From an uncultured Prevotella sp. (GTDB lineage Bacteria; Bacteroidota; Bacteroidia; Bacteroidales; Bacteroidaceae): 64,000 nucleotides of DNA. Below, one piece after another: positions 45,190-55,800 of the stretch. Where the stretch lies: assembly GCA_900314995.1 (NCBI GenBank), contig OMXK01000010.1, positions 57,832-121,831 on the forward strand, in the 5' to 3' direction. The notes under the pieces are model-generated. The model saw only the letters and a list, made by a program, of their open reading frames with translations. It was not told where the DNA came from and did not search any database. The first letter of the stretch is position 1, and the number at the start of each line of letters is the position of its first letter. The translations under genes were made by a program, and so were the position numbers.

Positions 45190-46350
45190 ATGATACAAGC
45201 AGCAGACAGATTAAGTTTGGTACAGGAGTACTACTTCAGTCGTAAATTGAAGGAAGTGGCCCAGCTGAATGCAGCGGGGCGCGATATCATCAGCCTTGCC
45301 ATAGGCAGTCCGGATATGCCGCCGTCGGAACAGACCATAGAAAAACTCTGTGAGGTGGCCCATGATCCCAATGCCCATGGCTATCAGATCACGATGGGTA
45401 TCCCCGAGTTGCGCCATGCGATGGCGGGCTTCTACAAGCGCTGGTATGGTGTCGACATCGACGGCAATACGGAGGTGCTGCCGCTCATCGGCTCCAAGGA
45501 GGGTATCCTCCATGTCACCCTCGCCTTCGTGAATCCCGGCGACGAGGTGCTGGTGCCCAATCCCGGTTACCCCACCTATACCTCGCTCTCGAAGATCCTC
45601 GGGGCGAAGATCGTGAACTACAACCTGCGGGAGGACAACGGCTGGCAGCCTGATTTCGAGGAGCTTGAGCAGATGGATCTCTCGAAGGTGAAACTGATGT
45701 GGACCAACTATCCGAATATGCCGACAGGTGGCCGTGCACAGCGAGAGACCTACGAGCGGCTCGTGAAGTTTGCCAAGGATCACGACATCGTGGTGGTGAA
45801 CGACAATCCTTATTCGTTCATCCTGAGTGAGGAGCGTCTGAGCATTCTCCAGGTGCCTGGTGCCAAGGACTGCTGTATCGAGTTCAATTCGATGTCGAAG
45901 AGTCACAATATGCCGGGCTGGCGTGTGGGTATGTGTATCACCAATGCCCAGTTTATCCAGTGGATCATGAAGGTGAAGTCGAACATCGACTCTGGTACCT
46001 TCCGCGGTATCCAACTGGCTGCTGCCGAGGCGCTTAACAATTCTGAGGAGTGGCATCGCACGTATAATATCGAGACCTATGCCCGTCGGCGCCAGTGGGC
46101 TGAGAAGATCATGGATACGCTGGGCTGCACTTACGACAAGCGTCAGGTGGGTATGTTCCTTTGGGGCAAGATTCCCGAGAAGTACGCCGATGTCGAGGAA
46201 CTCACGGAGCGTGTGCTCCACGAAGCCCGTGTGTTTATCACCCCAGGTTTCATCTTCGGCTCCAACGGTGCCCGCTACATCCGCATCTCCCTCTGCGCCA
46301 AAGAGGAAAAGATCCAGCAGGCATTAGAAAGAATCAAGGAAATATTTTAG
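45190..46350 (+). CDS. PLP-dependent aminotransferase of the Phe/Tyr operon
   Basis: 386 residues of class I/II fold. The PLP lysine is in SMSKSHNMPGWRVG, and NYPNMPTGG and the C-terminal YIRISLCA are typical. It resembles the LL-diaminopimelate/aspartate group, but its place between pheA and the DAHP synthase gene suggests it transaminates phenylpyruvate and hydroxyphenylpyruvate, the last step for both Phe and Tyr. Substrate range cannot be read from sequence. Confidence 0.88.
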   Translation: MIQAADRLSLVQEYYFSRKLKEVAQLNAAGRDIISLAIGSPDMPPSEQTIEKLCEVAHDPNAHGYQITMGIPELRHAMAGFYKRWYGVDIDGNTEVLPLIGSKEGILHVTLAFVNPGDEVLVPNPGYPTYTSLSKILGAKIVNYNLREDNGWQPDFEELEQMDLSKVKLMWTNYPNMPTGGRAQRETYERLVKFAKDHDIVVVNDNPYSFILSEERLSILQVPGAKDCCIEFNSMSKSHNMPGWRVGMCITNAQFIQWIMKVKSNIDSGTFRGIQLAAAEALNNSEEWHRTYNIETYARRRQWAEKIMDTLGCTYDKRQVGMFLWGKIPEKYADVEELTERVLHEARVFITPGFIFGSNGARYIRISLCAKEEKIQQALERIKEIF

Positions 46351-46390
46351 GCGTGCCAAATAGGAATAGTAAATCGTAAATACAAAAGAT

Positions 46391-47455
46391 ATGGAACTAG
46401 AATTAGCACCACTGAACTTACCGAGTGACAACGAACGTCCCTTCGTGATTGCAGGCCCTTGCTCTGCCGAGACCGAGGAACAAGTGATGACAACAGCCCG
46501 TGAACTGGCAATGAAAGGCTGCCACAACTTCCGTGCCGGCGTATGGAAGCCCCGCACGAAGCCCGGCGGCTTCGAGGGCCACGGTGAACCCGCCCTCGTG
46601 TGGCTCGCTGAGGTGAAGAAGGAGACCAAGATGCTCGTCTCTACCGAGGTGGCTACCCCCGAGCACGTGGAACTCGCCCTGAAGTATGGCATCGACATCC
46701 TCTGGATTGGTGCCCGCACTTCGGCAAATCCCTTCGCCATGCAGGCCATCGCCGATGCGCTGAAAGGTGCCGATGTGCCCGTGTTCGTGAAGAACCCCGT
46801 CAACCCTGACCTTGAACTGTGGATCGGTGCCCTTGAGCGCATCAATCAGGCTGGCATCAAGCGTCTGGGGGCCATCCATCGCGGCTTCTCCAGCTACGAG
46901 CAGAAAATCTACCGTAATGCTCCGATGTGGCAGATTCCCATCGAGCTGCGCCGTCGCATCCCCGATCTGCCGATCATCAGTGATCCCTCGCATATCGGAG
47001 GTCGCCGCGAACTCATTGCGCCGCTCTGTCAGCAGGCGATGGACCTCGGCTTCGACGGTCTGATCATCGAGAGCCACTGTGATCCTGATAAGGCATGGAG
47101 CGATGCCAAGCAGCAGGTGACGCCCGATGTGCTCGACTACATCCTCTCGCTGCTCGTCATCCGCGATGAGCACACGCAGACGGAGGGCATCACCCAGCTG
47201 CGTAAGCAGATCGATGAGCTCGACAACCAGCTGATGGACTTGCTTGCCAAGCGTATGAAGGTGTGCCGCGAGATCGGTGAGTACAAGAAGCAGCATAACA
47301 TGACGGTGCTGCAGGCCAATCGATACAACGAGATTCTGAACAAGCGTGGAGCCCAAGGTGCCCTCTGTGGCATGGATCCCGAGTTCGTGGCCCACGTCTT
47401 TGAGAACATCCATGAGGAGTCTGTCCGCCAGCAGATTGAGATCATTAATAAGTAA
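46391..47455 (+). CDS. aroF: DAHP synthase - chorismate mutase fusion
   Basis: 354 residues. The first 265 form a DAHP synthase of the KDO8P-like class: GPCSAETEEQ, RAGVWKPRTKPGGFEG, GRRELIAPLCQQAMD and DGLIIESHCDPDKAWSD. The last 85 form an AroQ-type chorismate mutase (QLRKQIDELDNQLMDLLAKRM, KKQHNMTVLQANRYNEI). The fused enzyme catalyses the first step of the shikimate pathway and the branch to prephenate, so this operon supplies the entry step and all steps after chorismate. Confidence 0.94.
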   Translation: MELELAPLNLPSDNERPFVIAGPCSAETEEQVMTTARELAMKGCHNFRAGVWKPRTKPGGFEGHGEPALVWLAEVKKETKMLVSTEVATPEHVELALKYGIDILWIGARTSANPFAMQAIADALKGADVPVFVKNPVNPDLELWIGALERINQAGIKRLGAIHRGFSSYEQKIYRNAPMWQIPIELRRRIPDLPIISDPSHIGGRRELIAPLCQQAMDLGFDGLIIESHCDPDKAWSDAKQQVTPDVLDYILSLLVIRDEHTQTEGITQLRKQIDELDNQLMDLLAKRMKVCREIGEYKKQHNMTVLQANRYNEILNKRGAQGALCGMDPEFVAHVFENIHEESVRQQIEIINK

Positions 47456-47473
47456 AAGCCCCCTGCTTATTCT

Positions 47474-48268
47474 ATGAAAATATTAGTAATGGGTGCAGGC
47501 AAGATGGGATCATTCTTCATCGACCTGCTGAGTTTCGACCACGAGGTGGCAGTTTTCGAGCGCGACCCCAAGCGCATGCGTTTCACCTACAACTGTCAGC
47601 GCTTTACCTCATACGAGGAGATCCAGGCGTTCAAGCCTGAACTGATGATCAACGCCGTCACGCTGAAATACACCATCCCCGTCTTCAAGGAGGTGATTCC
47701 CTATCTCCCCAAGGAGTGCATCATCAGCGACATCGCCAGTGTGAAGACCGACTTGAAAGAGTTTTACGAATCAACGGGTATGCGCTACGTCTCTACCCAC
47801 CCGATGTTCGGCCCGACATTCGCCAACCTGCAGCAGCTCTCTGAGGAGAATGCCATCATCATCAGCGAGGGCGACTACATGGGACGCATCTTCTTCAAGG
47901 ACCTCTACCAGAAACTGGGACTTAACATCTATGAGTACACCTTCGAGGAGCATGATAAGACTGTAGCTTACTCATTGTCAATACCTTTTGTGTCGACGTT
48001 CGTGTTTGCTGCCGTTATGAAACACCAGGATGCCCCTGGTACCACCTTCAAGCGCCACATGCGCATCGCCAAGGGTGTGCTCAACGAAGACGACTATCTC
48101 CTGCAGGAAATTCTCTTCAACCCCTACACCCACGATCAGGTGTCTCAGATCCGTACTGAACTGAAGGAACTGCTTGAAATTATCGATACCAAAAATGCTG
48201 ACGGCATGAAGGCTTATCTTACGAAGATCCGTAATAACGTCAAGCGCGATATCGAGATTAAAAGGTAA
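47474..48268 (+). CDS. tyrA: Prephenate dehydrogenase
   Basis: 264 residues with the NAD motif MKILVMGAGKMGSFF, then SDIASVKTDLKEFYE, STHPMFGPTF and EEHDKTVAYSLSIPF. It oxidises prephenate to 4-hydroxyphenylpyruvate. No ACT domain follows, so tyrosine control is probably through the attenuator or the DAHP synthase. It is the last gene of the operon, ending before the terminator at 48295. Confidence 0.92.
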   Translation: MKILVMGAGKMGSFFIDLLSFDHEVAVFERDPKRMRFTYNCQRFTSYEEIQAFKPELMINAVTLKYTIPVFKEVIPYLPKECIISDIASVKTDLKEFYESTGMRYVSTHPMFGPTFANLQQLSEENAIIISEGDYMGRIFFKDLYQKLGLNIYEYTFEEHDKTVAYSLSIPFVSTFVFAAVMKHQDAPGTTFKRHMRIAKGVLNEDDYLLQEILFNPYTHDQVSQIRTELKELLEIIDTKNADGMKAYLTKIRNNVKRDIEIKR

Positions 48269-48294
48269 TCCACTTATAAAACGTTTCTCCGCCA

Positions 48295-48333
48295 AAACTT
48301 CATCTTGGGGCCTGACCCCAGGGTGAAGTTTTT
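48295..48333 (+). terminator. Terminator of the Phe/Tyr operon (GGGGCC-type palindrome)
   Basis: AAACTTCATCTTGGGG pairs with CCCCAGGGTGAAGTTT, with CTGA-like loop, followed by TTT. The core repeats that of the palindromes at 13972, 20706 and 26376, here clearly in terminator position. Confidence 0.82.
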
Positions 48334-48779
48334 AATCAATATATTTTACAATACACCTCGCGAGAATCCCGTATTTTCAGCGCATGAAAAACTGACTGTG
48401 AATACGGGAGTTATGATGGTTTTACAATTTACTGATACTGAATCTATTATGAAATTTAGTTGCGTTTTTGCGCTAAATTGCAGCCTTAAATCCACCAGAA
48501 ACATACCATATAACCGCTAATTACCCGTAAGCAAACGGATAGTCCGCTTACGAGAAACGACCAGTTAGGTACCGAGAAACTTAGAATCCGAAAGAATCTG
48601 TCAGATATTTTCTTAAAACAGAGCGAATTCTCCTTGACTTTTTTCCAGATTGAATAATTTTGCATACGTATTTGATGGTAACTTTTATTTACATTATGTC
48701 ATAAAGTGCAAGCCAAATTGCGAGTCATTGCTAGCAAGTCGAAAAAGTCGGCCTCCCCGTCGGCAGTATTCATAAGGAA

Positions 48780-48862
48780 GTCAGGGGGGGAGTGTACCCT
48801 CTATATAGGCCCCCCTTATATAAAGGGGGCCATAGTAGAGGTACACGTACTCCCCCCCTGAC
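48780..48862. repeat. Long G-tract hairpin
   Basis: CAGGGGGGGAGT (48782-48793) is the exact inverse of ACTCCCCCCCTG (48849-48860). The inner part continues with TACCCTCTA against TAGAGGTA and GGCCCCC against GGGGGCC, giving an imperfect stem over 83 bases. It stands about 180 bases before the surface-protein genes. Confidence 0.85.
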
Positions 48863-48983
48863 GTCTTATAGAAGACTGCACTCTGGGGAACAACGGCGAA
48901 CCACCGCGAAAAGTGGCGAAAATTGTCCTTTTTGAGGCTTTTTATTACCCTTTTATAGGGTAAATATGAAAAAAAGTCTTAAT

Positions 48984-49017
48984 TTTGTCTTTATTTCAGA
49001 CTTTTTTCTTATCTTTG
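48984..49017 (+). promoter_or_regulatory. Promoter of the surface-protein operon
   Basis: TTTG (48984-48987), 22 bases, then TATCTTTG (49010-49017). It lies within the longest open frame, which rules out a start at 48966 and supports the ATG at 49038. Confidence 0.75.
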
Positions 49018-49037
49018 TCCCCCAAATATGCCATAAA

Positions 49038-52000
49038 ATGAGACATCATACTCATATCATCATACGAATTCTGACTGTTATTCTCCTTTTGACCAATGTG
49101 TCGGGTGGGGGAAATCTGGCGTATGCATGGAGTGGAAGTGGAACATCTTCTGATCCGTATCTGATAGGTAGTAAAGCTGATTGGGATGAATTTAGAAAGC
49201 GATTAGGTGCTAGTTTTAGTAATAAATTTTATGGTGAATATTTAAAGTTAACAGCAGATATCAATGTAGAGGGTGATATAACGCCTGCCGGTGATAATGG
49301 TGTTAATAGAGATTTTAAGGGCACCTTTGATGGTAATGGCCATACACTGAATGTCAATTGCTCTGGTACAGGTCGATATATTGCTTTATTTCGAGGCACC
49401 TATGGTGCAACGATAAAAAACTTGAGAGTGGTTGGCTCAATTCATAATACAGCTACTTGGAGCGATAATCGTGATGAGAATAAGTTTACAGCAGGTCTTG
49501 TTGGTAATTGTCAAGCCGGAACAGTCATCCAAAACTGCGTCATCAGTGTTACGATCACTTCTGATATAGTGGGAGACGGTTCTCATGGCGGTATAGTAGG
49601 TTGTGTGACTAGCCCAGAAGAAAAACCAATTAGAATTGTAAACTGTTTGTTTAACGGAAAGTTACTCGGTCCCAATACTAATAATTGTGGTGGTTTTGTG
49701 GGAGCAGGAGCTCAAACTGGTAATCAATATTGTAGCATTGGTAATTGCCTTTTTTCACCGTCAGAGATTACGATGAAAACTCATGTAATTGATGTCAATA
49801 ATAATATTAATTATACCAGTGCTACCTTTTCACGTTGTACAAATAATACTATTACTACTAGTTATTATACAAAAGCCTTTGGAGCAACTCAGGGAACTGA
49901 TGCTTCTACTGACGGGGCAGATGTTATTACCGGCAATTTAAATTGGTCGAATCCCGTGTCAGGGAATACTTGGGAGGTAAACGAGGGTGGAAACGTAGCC
50001 TATTTGTCTACTTTTAACAAAAAAGTTGATGTAACGGGCTGGATATCAGGCTCTACTGCAGGCACATCCTCCTCCAATCCATATTTGGATATTTTTGGTG
50101 GTAATGGAGTGACGTATGAATATAAAGATTACACAGCAGCAGACGGAACCTATACAACAACGGCTCCCACATCTGCCGGCCATTATTATGTGAGAGCAAC
50201 TGATCCTTTTGGCTTTAGAAATATTAAAGATTTCTATGTCTATGACCCTCCAACACCTATCACGTCGCTTATTTATAACGGGACAGACCAGGATCTTTTG
50301 ACGGTACCAAATATTGAGAAGGGGAGTTATATGTTTAAAGTCGATGCGGGTTGGGGGCCATCTACGCCGAAAGGACAGGCTGCTAGAACATATACTATCA
50401 ACTATTATATAAGAAGCTCTGAAATTAATTATAAAGATATCGGTAGTCAGGAATCGCCAATAGGCAGTTTCGAAGTTACTATTGCTCCGAAGTCATTGGG
50501 TTCTGACGCTATTGTGTTGGGAGAATCAACATATATCTACGATGGTACGGAGAAAAAGCCGTCAGTGACGGTAAAAGACGGCAACAATGTAATTCCTCCT
50601 TCTGAGTATTCTGTTTCCTATTCTGACAATAAGAATGCTGGCACGGCAACGGTGACTATTAATGATAATCCCAACGGAAACTACACCGTCAGCGGATCGA
50701 CTACTTTCCACATCGCCAAGGAACAGTTGGTAGTGACGGTAACGGCAAATGATCTGTATTATAACTACGAAGAGCAGGAGTTGGTAACGGGCAGCATAAA
50801 GGGCTCTGGCACCTATAACCCCATTCAATACAGCCTCGACAACGTGACTTATACCACCGATGTTCCCAAGGGGAAAAAGGTGAAGATTTATAAAGTGTAT
50901 TATAAAATCGAAGGAGATGATAACCATATAGGCACAGATGTGGCATGGGTTGAAGCATCCATCAAAAGCAAGAAAGTGGATAATCCCAAGATTGAGATAA
51001 GCCCTTCTGTCTGCACCTATGACGGCAAGCCGAAGACACCCGACGTGAGAGTGTACGACGGCACCACGGAGATCCTATCATCAGAATTCACCGTCAGTTA
51101 TTCGAACAACACGAATGTCGGTACAGCCAAGGTGACGATTAAAGATGTCGAGGGCGGTACTTACATCGTCAACGGAACGGCTACCTTTACCATCCAAGAG
51201 GCAGGTTCCTCTTATACCCCTCCGATAGCCAAGACGGGCCTGACCTATACCGGCAAAGCCCAGGAGTTGGTTACACCTGGTAGCACTACGACTGGTACGA
51301 TGCATTACTATAGCCTCGACGGCAAGAGCTATAGCATTGATATTCCCACGGGTATTGATGCCAAGACTTATACGGTCTACTACAAGGTGGTGGGTGATGA
51401 CAACCACGAAGACAGTCCTGCCGTAGAGCTGTCGGTTACGATCAGTTCGAAGGATGTGACTAATCCGACCATCACGCTCTCACAGTCGAGCTACTTCTAT
51501 GACGGTACGGCGAAGAAACCCTCTGTAACGGTGAAGGACGGGGATACAACGATTGATTCAAAGGAATACACCGTCAGCTATTCCAACAACACCAACATCG
51601 GTTCTGCCACCGTGACCATCAAGGACAAGGAAGGCGGCAACTACATCGTTTCAGGCAAGACCACTTTCTCCATTCTCGATTCAAAGTCCGGATTCACGCC
51701 ACCATCGGCGATATCAGGCCTTGAGTATAACGGCTCTGCCCAGAAGTTGATAGAGGCGGGTAGTGCTCCCGATGATTGTAAGATTGTGTACAGTCTCGAT
51801 GGCAAGAACTACAGCGCCGATATTCCAACAGGCACGGATGCCAAGACCTATACCGTCTACGCCAAGCTGGTTGATAAGGACAATAAGGATAGGCCCAATA
51901 CAGAAGTCTACACGCTGACGGTGACTATCAATCGGAAAAGTGTCTTCATCTCCGTGACATTGACTGATGCAGGGCCTCAAAAGATACCCGTCATCACCGT

Positions 52001-52841
52001 AACCGACTTGGATGGCAACAAGTTGGGGACTAATGCCTTCAGCGTTATCTTTACGAATGCAGAAGGCCAGAACGTGGAACCTGATAAGGGCAATATAGCG
52101 GCAGGAACCTATACGGTGACCGTCAGCCTAACTGGTAATTACACGGGGCCGTCAGTCGCGAAAGGCATCCTGATCTTAAAAGACTATTCGTTTGCCTTCA
52201 CGATGGAATCCGACCTGATTACCATCTGTCTGCCATACGACCGTGAAAAGCCTGCAGGCTACGACGTCTATCGTCTGAATAGCATTGACAATACAGGTTT
52301 CCCAGTCTTCAAACGCCTCAACACAACGACGTTGAGCGCAGGGCAGCCTTATCTGTTCAAATATACCGGATCGTCTACCCGAGGTTCCAGAACGCTCGAC
52401 CTGTCACCTTCGGATTCAAAATCGATTGACACATCAACCAAGCTGCAGACCCAGACTGCCGGCAATCTGATATTTGTAGGAACCTTCCAGGACATGAGCA
52501 ATGAATATGCCACGAAGAATGGTTCTTATATCCTGCAGACTGACGGCACATGGAAGGTGCCCGAGTATGCGAATAACAAAATCTGTCTGGAAGCTTTCCA
52601 TGCCTATCTGCACTACAGGAACCGATCCGTTCATGTATCGCCAATGACGATGACGCTGACGGATAGTGGAAAGGTGGATCCGGAACCTGAACCGGCTGCT
52701 ATCGATGGCGTGATCCTCGAGGAGGAAGACGGCAGCCGTGCATGGTACGACCTTCAGGGCCGTCGCCTCGACGGACCGCAGAAGGGTGTGAACATCCTCC
52801 GCACGAAAGACGGTAAAACGAAAAAAGTGGTTAAGAAATGA
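49038..52841 (+). CDS. Giant repeat surface protein 1
   Basis: 1,267 residues from ATG 49038; the frame opens at 48966, but the promoter lies inside that part. The signal peptide ends near residue 30 (NLAYA). The head (about 31-480) has GSGTSSDPYLIG and a beta-helix-like FKGTFDGNGHTL, GATIKNLRVVG pattern. Then come alternating repeats of two types: YDGT-KKPSVTVKDG-type Ig-like units and YTGKAQELVTPGS-type units, to about 1,040. A conserved tail domain (ITICLPYD, GQPYLFKYTG) and a C-terminal WYDLQGRRLDGPQKGVNI segment end the protein. This end resembles sorting/anchor signals of Bacteroidota surface proteins (type IX-like). Its head DNA is AT-rich. Confidence 0.88.
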   Translation: MRHHTHIIIRILTVILLLTNVSGGGNLAYAWSGSGTSSDPYLIGSKADWDEFRKRLGASFSNKFYGEYLKLTADINVEGDITPAGDNGVNRDFKGTFDGNGHTLNVNCSGTGRYIALFRGTYGATIKNLRVVGSIHNTATWSDNRDENKFTAGLVGNCQAGTVIQNCVISVTITSDIVGDGSHGGIVGCVTSPEEKPIRIVNCLFNGKLLGPNTNNCGGFVGAGAQTGNQYCSIGNCLFSPSEITMKTHVIDVNNNINYTSATFSRCTNNTITTSYYTKAFGATQGTDASTDGADVITGNLNWSNPVSGNTWEVNEGGNVAYLSTFNKKVDVTGWISGSTAGTSSSNPYLDIFGGNGVTYEYKDYTAADGTYTTTAPTSAGHYYVRATDPFGFRNIKDFYVYDPPTPITSLIYNGTDQDLLTVPNIEKGSYMFKVDAGWGPSTPKGQAARTYTINYYIRSSEINYKDIGSQESPIGSFEVTIAPKSLGSDAIVLGESTYIYDGTEKKPSVTVKDGNNVIPPSEYSVSYSDNKNAGTATVTINDNPNGNYTVSGSTTFHIAKEQLVVTVTANDLYYNYEEQELVTGSIKGSGTYNPIQYSLDNVTYTTDVPKGKKVKIYKVYYKIEGDDNHIGTDVAWVEASIKSKKVDNPKIEISPSVCTYDGKPKTPDVRVYDGTTEILSSEFTVSYSNNTNVGTAKVTIKDVEGGTYIVNGTATFTIQEAGSSYTPPIAKTGLTYTGKAQELVTPGSTTTGTMHYYSLDGKSYSIDIPTGIDAKTYTVYYKVVGDDNHEDSPAVELSVTISSKDVTNPTITLSQSSYFYDGTAKKPSVTVKDGDTTIDSKEYTVSYSNNTNIGSATVTIKDKEGGNYIVSGKTTFSILDSKSGFTPPSAISGLEYNGSAQKLIEAGSAPDDCKIVYSLDGKNYSADIPTGTDAKTYTVYAKLVDKDNKDRPNTEVYTLTVTINRKSVFISVTLTDAGPQKIPVITVTDLDGNKLGTNAFSVIFTNAEGQNVEPDKGNIAAGTYTVTVSLTGNYTGPSVAKGILILKDYSFAFTMESDLITICLPYDREKPAGYDVYRLNSIDNTGFPVFKRLNTTTLSAGQPYLFKYTGSSTRGSRTLDLSPSDSKSIDTSTKLQTQTAGNLIFVGTFQDMSNEYATKNGSYILQTDGTWKVPEYANNKICLEAFHAYLHYRNRSVHVSPMTMTLTDSGKVDPEPEPAAIDGVILEEEDGSRAWYDLQGRRLDGPQKGVNILRTKDGKTKKVVKK

Positions 52842-55800
52842 AACATGAAAGAATGAAGATAACTTCGCAACATATCATCAGACTCTTGGCTGTCATCCTT
52901 ATGATGGCAGGTGGTTTCGGTGGGGGCAACCGTGCCTATGCCGATGGAACAAAGCCTCAGGGAGCCGGAACGGAGGAGGATCCGTATCGGATAAGTAATG
53001 CTGATGAATGGAAATATTTTGAAACATCTTATTTAGATAAACATTTTATATTAACTAAAGACATTGTAGTTGAGACAATGTTTTCTGGTTTCGACGACAC
53101 CTCCGGCTATACTTTCAGAGGTACATTTGATGGCATGGGTCATACGCTGACATTTAAAAAGGGATCTGAATCGTCCCCATACGACAAAGATTATTGCGCA
53201 CCGTTTCGTAAAACTGGGTATGCAATTATTAAAAACCTTAAAATTATAGGGACTGTTTATGTTACTGAGAAGATTGTAGGTGAAAAGGTTTATGGAAAGT
53301 TTACAGGTGGAATTGTTGGCGAAGCTGAAACTACAAATATTCAGAATTGTATGTCTTCTCTCAGTATAAAATCTACATTAGGTGGCGATGGTTCCCATGG
53401 AGGAATTGTTGGTTCGGTGTATAAGTCTGCGACTACCATACAAAACTGTATATTTAATGGCGAATTTCAAGGACGTAATACTCATAGTAGCGCTGGTTTT
53501 GTGGGTTGTGGTCTTGACAACAACGCAAAATGTTCTATTTATAATAGTATCTTTGATCCATCTGATGTGAATTATAGTACGACCGGTTGCGCTACATTTT
53601 CCCGCTGTTCAACCTCCCAGACTGAAAGACTCTTTTATAAGAAAACCTTTGGCACGGTACAAGGAACCGATGCACAAGGATGGTCTGATTCCAAGTTGTA
53701 CGATGAAATTAAAGGAGGTAAAGGAAATGATTCTTGGGTACTACATTGCGACACGCTTTACCTGAAGCCATTCCAGCGCTATGTGGATATCACAGGATGG
53801 GCGAGCGGCAGTTCGGCAAATGTCAAATCCCCGTCAGTAGAAGGAACACGTAGCAATAAAACAGTGATCTATTCGTATTATAAATTTGGAGAAACATCGA
53901 CCTTGCCAGACGGTGCCCCAACAGAGAAAGGACATTATACGGTGAAGGCATCAGTAAAAGCAGGAACAGGCAACGACTCACACACATGGCCTGCATGGGA
54001 AAGCACCATGCATTTCTGTGTCTATGACCCGCCGACAAAGGTAGAGCGCGACTATGATGCCAGTAACACAAGTCTACTGACGGATAAAGGTTCCATCGAT
54101 GTGGGTACTTTCTACTATAGATTTAAAAAAGATGGTGGAAGTTACGGGGATTGGTCAAAAGACGTTCCCTCTGCTACGGAGCAAGGAACCTATTATATTG
54201 ACTATTATATTAAGGGTAATGGTACGCATAACGATATCGGCAGCGAGGGTAGTCCTGCAGGTACCATCACCTCAAAGATCAATATCAAATCGGTTGTGGG
54301 GGATGATCTCACCGTTACCTTTGATCCGGCTAGCTATACCTACGACGGTACGGCGAAACAGCCTACCGTGACTGTAAAGAAAGGGAATAACGAAGTCAAT
54401 AGCTCGGAATATAAAGTCGCCTATTCCAATAATACGAATGCGGGTTCGGCGACTGTGACGATTACTGACAATAAAGCTGATGGTAATTATGAGATTGAGG
54501 AGACCACAAAAACGTTCACCATCGAAAAGGAACAGCTGAAGGCAACAGTAACGGCGAAGACGCTGACTTACAGCGGCGAGGCTCAAGAGTTGGTATCAGG
54601 CTCCTTGTCGGGTACTAATACAGCTAACTGCTCTATTAAGTACAGCTCCGACGGCACGAACTATACCTCCACGATTCCGAAAGGAAAAGAGGTTAAGACC
54701 TATACCGTGTATTACAAGGCTGAAGGTGATTCTAACCATAAGGGTACCGATGCTGCAACAGTCGAAGTGACCATCAGTGCCAAGAAGGTGTCGAATCCCA
54801 AGGTTGAGATAACCCCCTCGTCATTCACCTACGATGGCACGGAGAAGAAGCCCGACGTAACGGTATATGACGGAACGACCGAGATTGACAAATCGGAGTA
54901 CACCGTCGGCTATTCGAACAACACGAATGTCGGAACGGCAACGGTGACGATTACGGATGTCGATGGTGGTAACTATACCGTCAGCGGAACAGGCAGTTTT
55001 GCTATCTTGAGTGAGGGCTCTACCTATACGCCCCCGACGGCGAAGACAGGATTGGTGTATAACGGCACTGAGCAGGAACTGCTGACGGCAGGCAGCACGA
55101 CGACTGGCACCATGCAGTACAGTTCCGATGGCAAAACTTACAGCACTGATATTCCCAAGGGCATCAATGCCAAGACCTATACGGTCTATTATAAGGTGGT
55201 GGGCGATGGTAACCACAAAGATAGCTCGCCCGTATCGCTGACTGTGACCATCAGCGAGAAGACGGTGTCGAATCCTGTGATTACTGTATCGCCGTCGAGC
55301 TACTATTATGACGGTACGGTAAAGAAACCCTCCGTGACGGTGAAGGACGGTGAAACGGAGATTTCTTCCTCGGAATATACTGTCAGCTATACCGATAATA
55401 AAAACATCGGCACAGCTACTGTCATCATTTCAGATAATGACAGTGGTAACTATCGCGTTTCCGGAACGGCCAACTTCTCTATTGTAGACCCGGAAAAGGG
55501 TGAAACACCAATGGCGAAATCTGATCTTGTCTATAACGGGGCAGCCCAGGAACTGATAACAAGCGGTAAAGCGACTGAGGGTAATAAGATGGTGTATAGT
55601 CTCGACGGCTCGAACTATTCTTCCAAAATCCCTACCGGTACGAATGCCAGGACCTATACCGTCTATTTCAAAGAGGTTGACGCGAAAAATAAAGACGTAA
55701 CGTCTGCCAGCAGTCTGAAAGCAACCATCAGTCCGAAGACCATATCCATCACCGTGAAAGTTTCCGATAATGGGAACAACAGGCCAATCCTGACGATTAC

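Larger units (their letters stand above)
48334..49037. other. Gene-free region before the surface-protein operon
   Basis: No convincing gene is seen in these 704 bases; a 71-codon plus-strand frame near 48305-48520 has no coding character. The region holds a CGTAAGC/GCTTACG inverted repeat (48526-48552), the G-tract hairpin at 48780, a GCGAACCACCGCGAAAAGTGGCG stretch near 48895-48918 with short inverted repeats, and the promoter at 48984-49017. Confidence 0.7.

Noticed and set aside
45211-46221. A 336-codon minus-strand frame opposite the aminotransferase
   Set aside because: The plus-strand aminotransferase is complete; the minus frame shows no motifs.
48305-48520. A 71-codon frame after tyrA
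   Set aside because: It starts inside the terminator hairpin and has no coding character.
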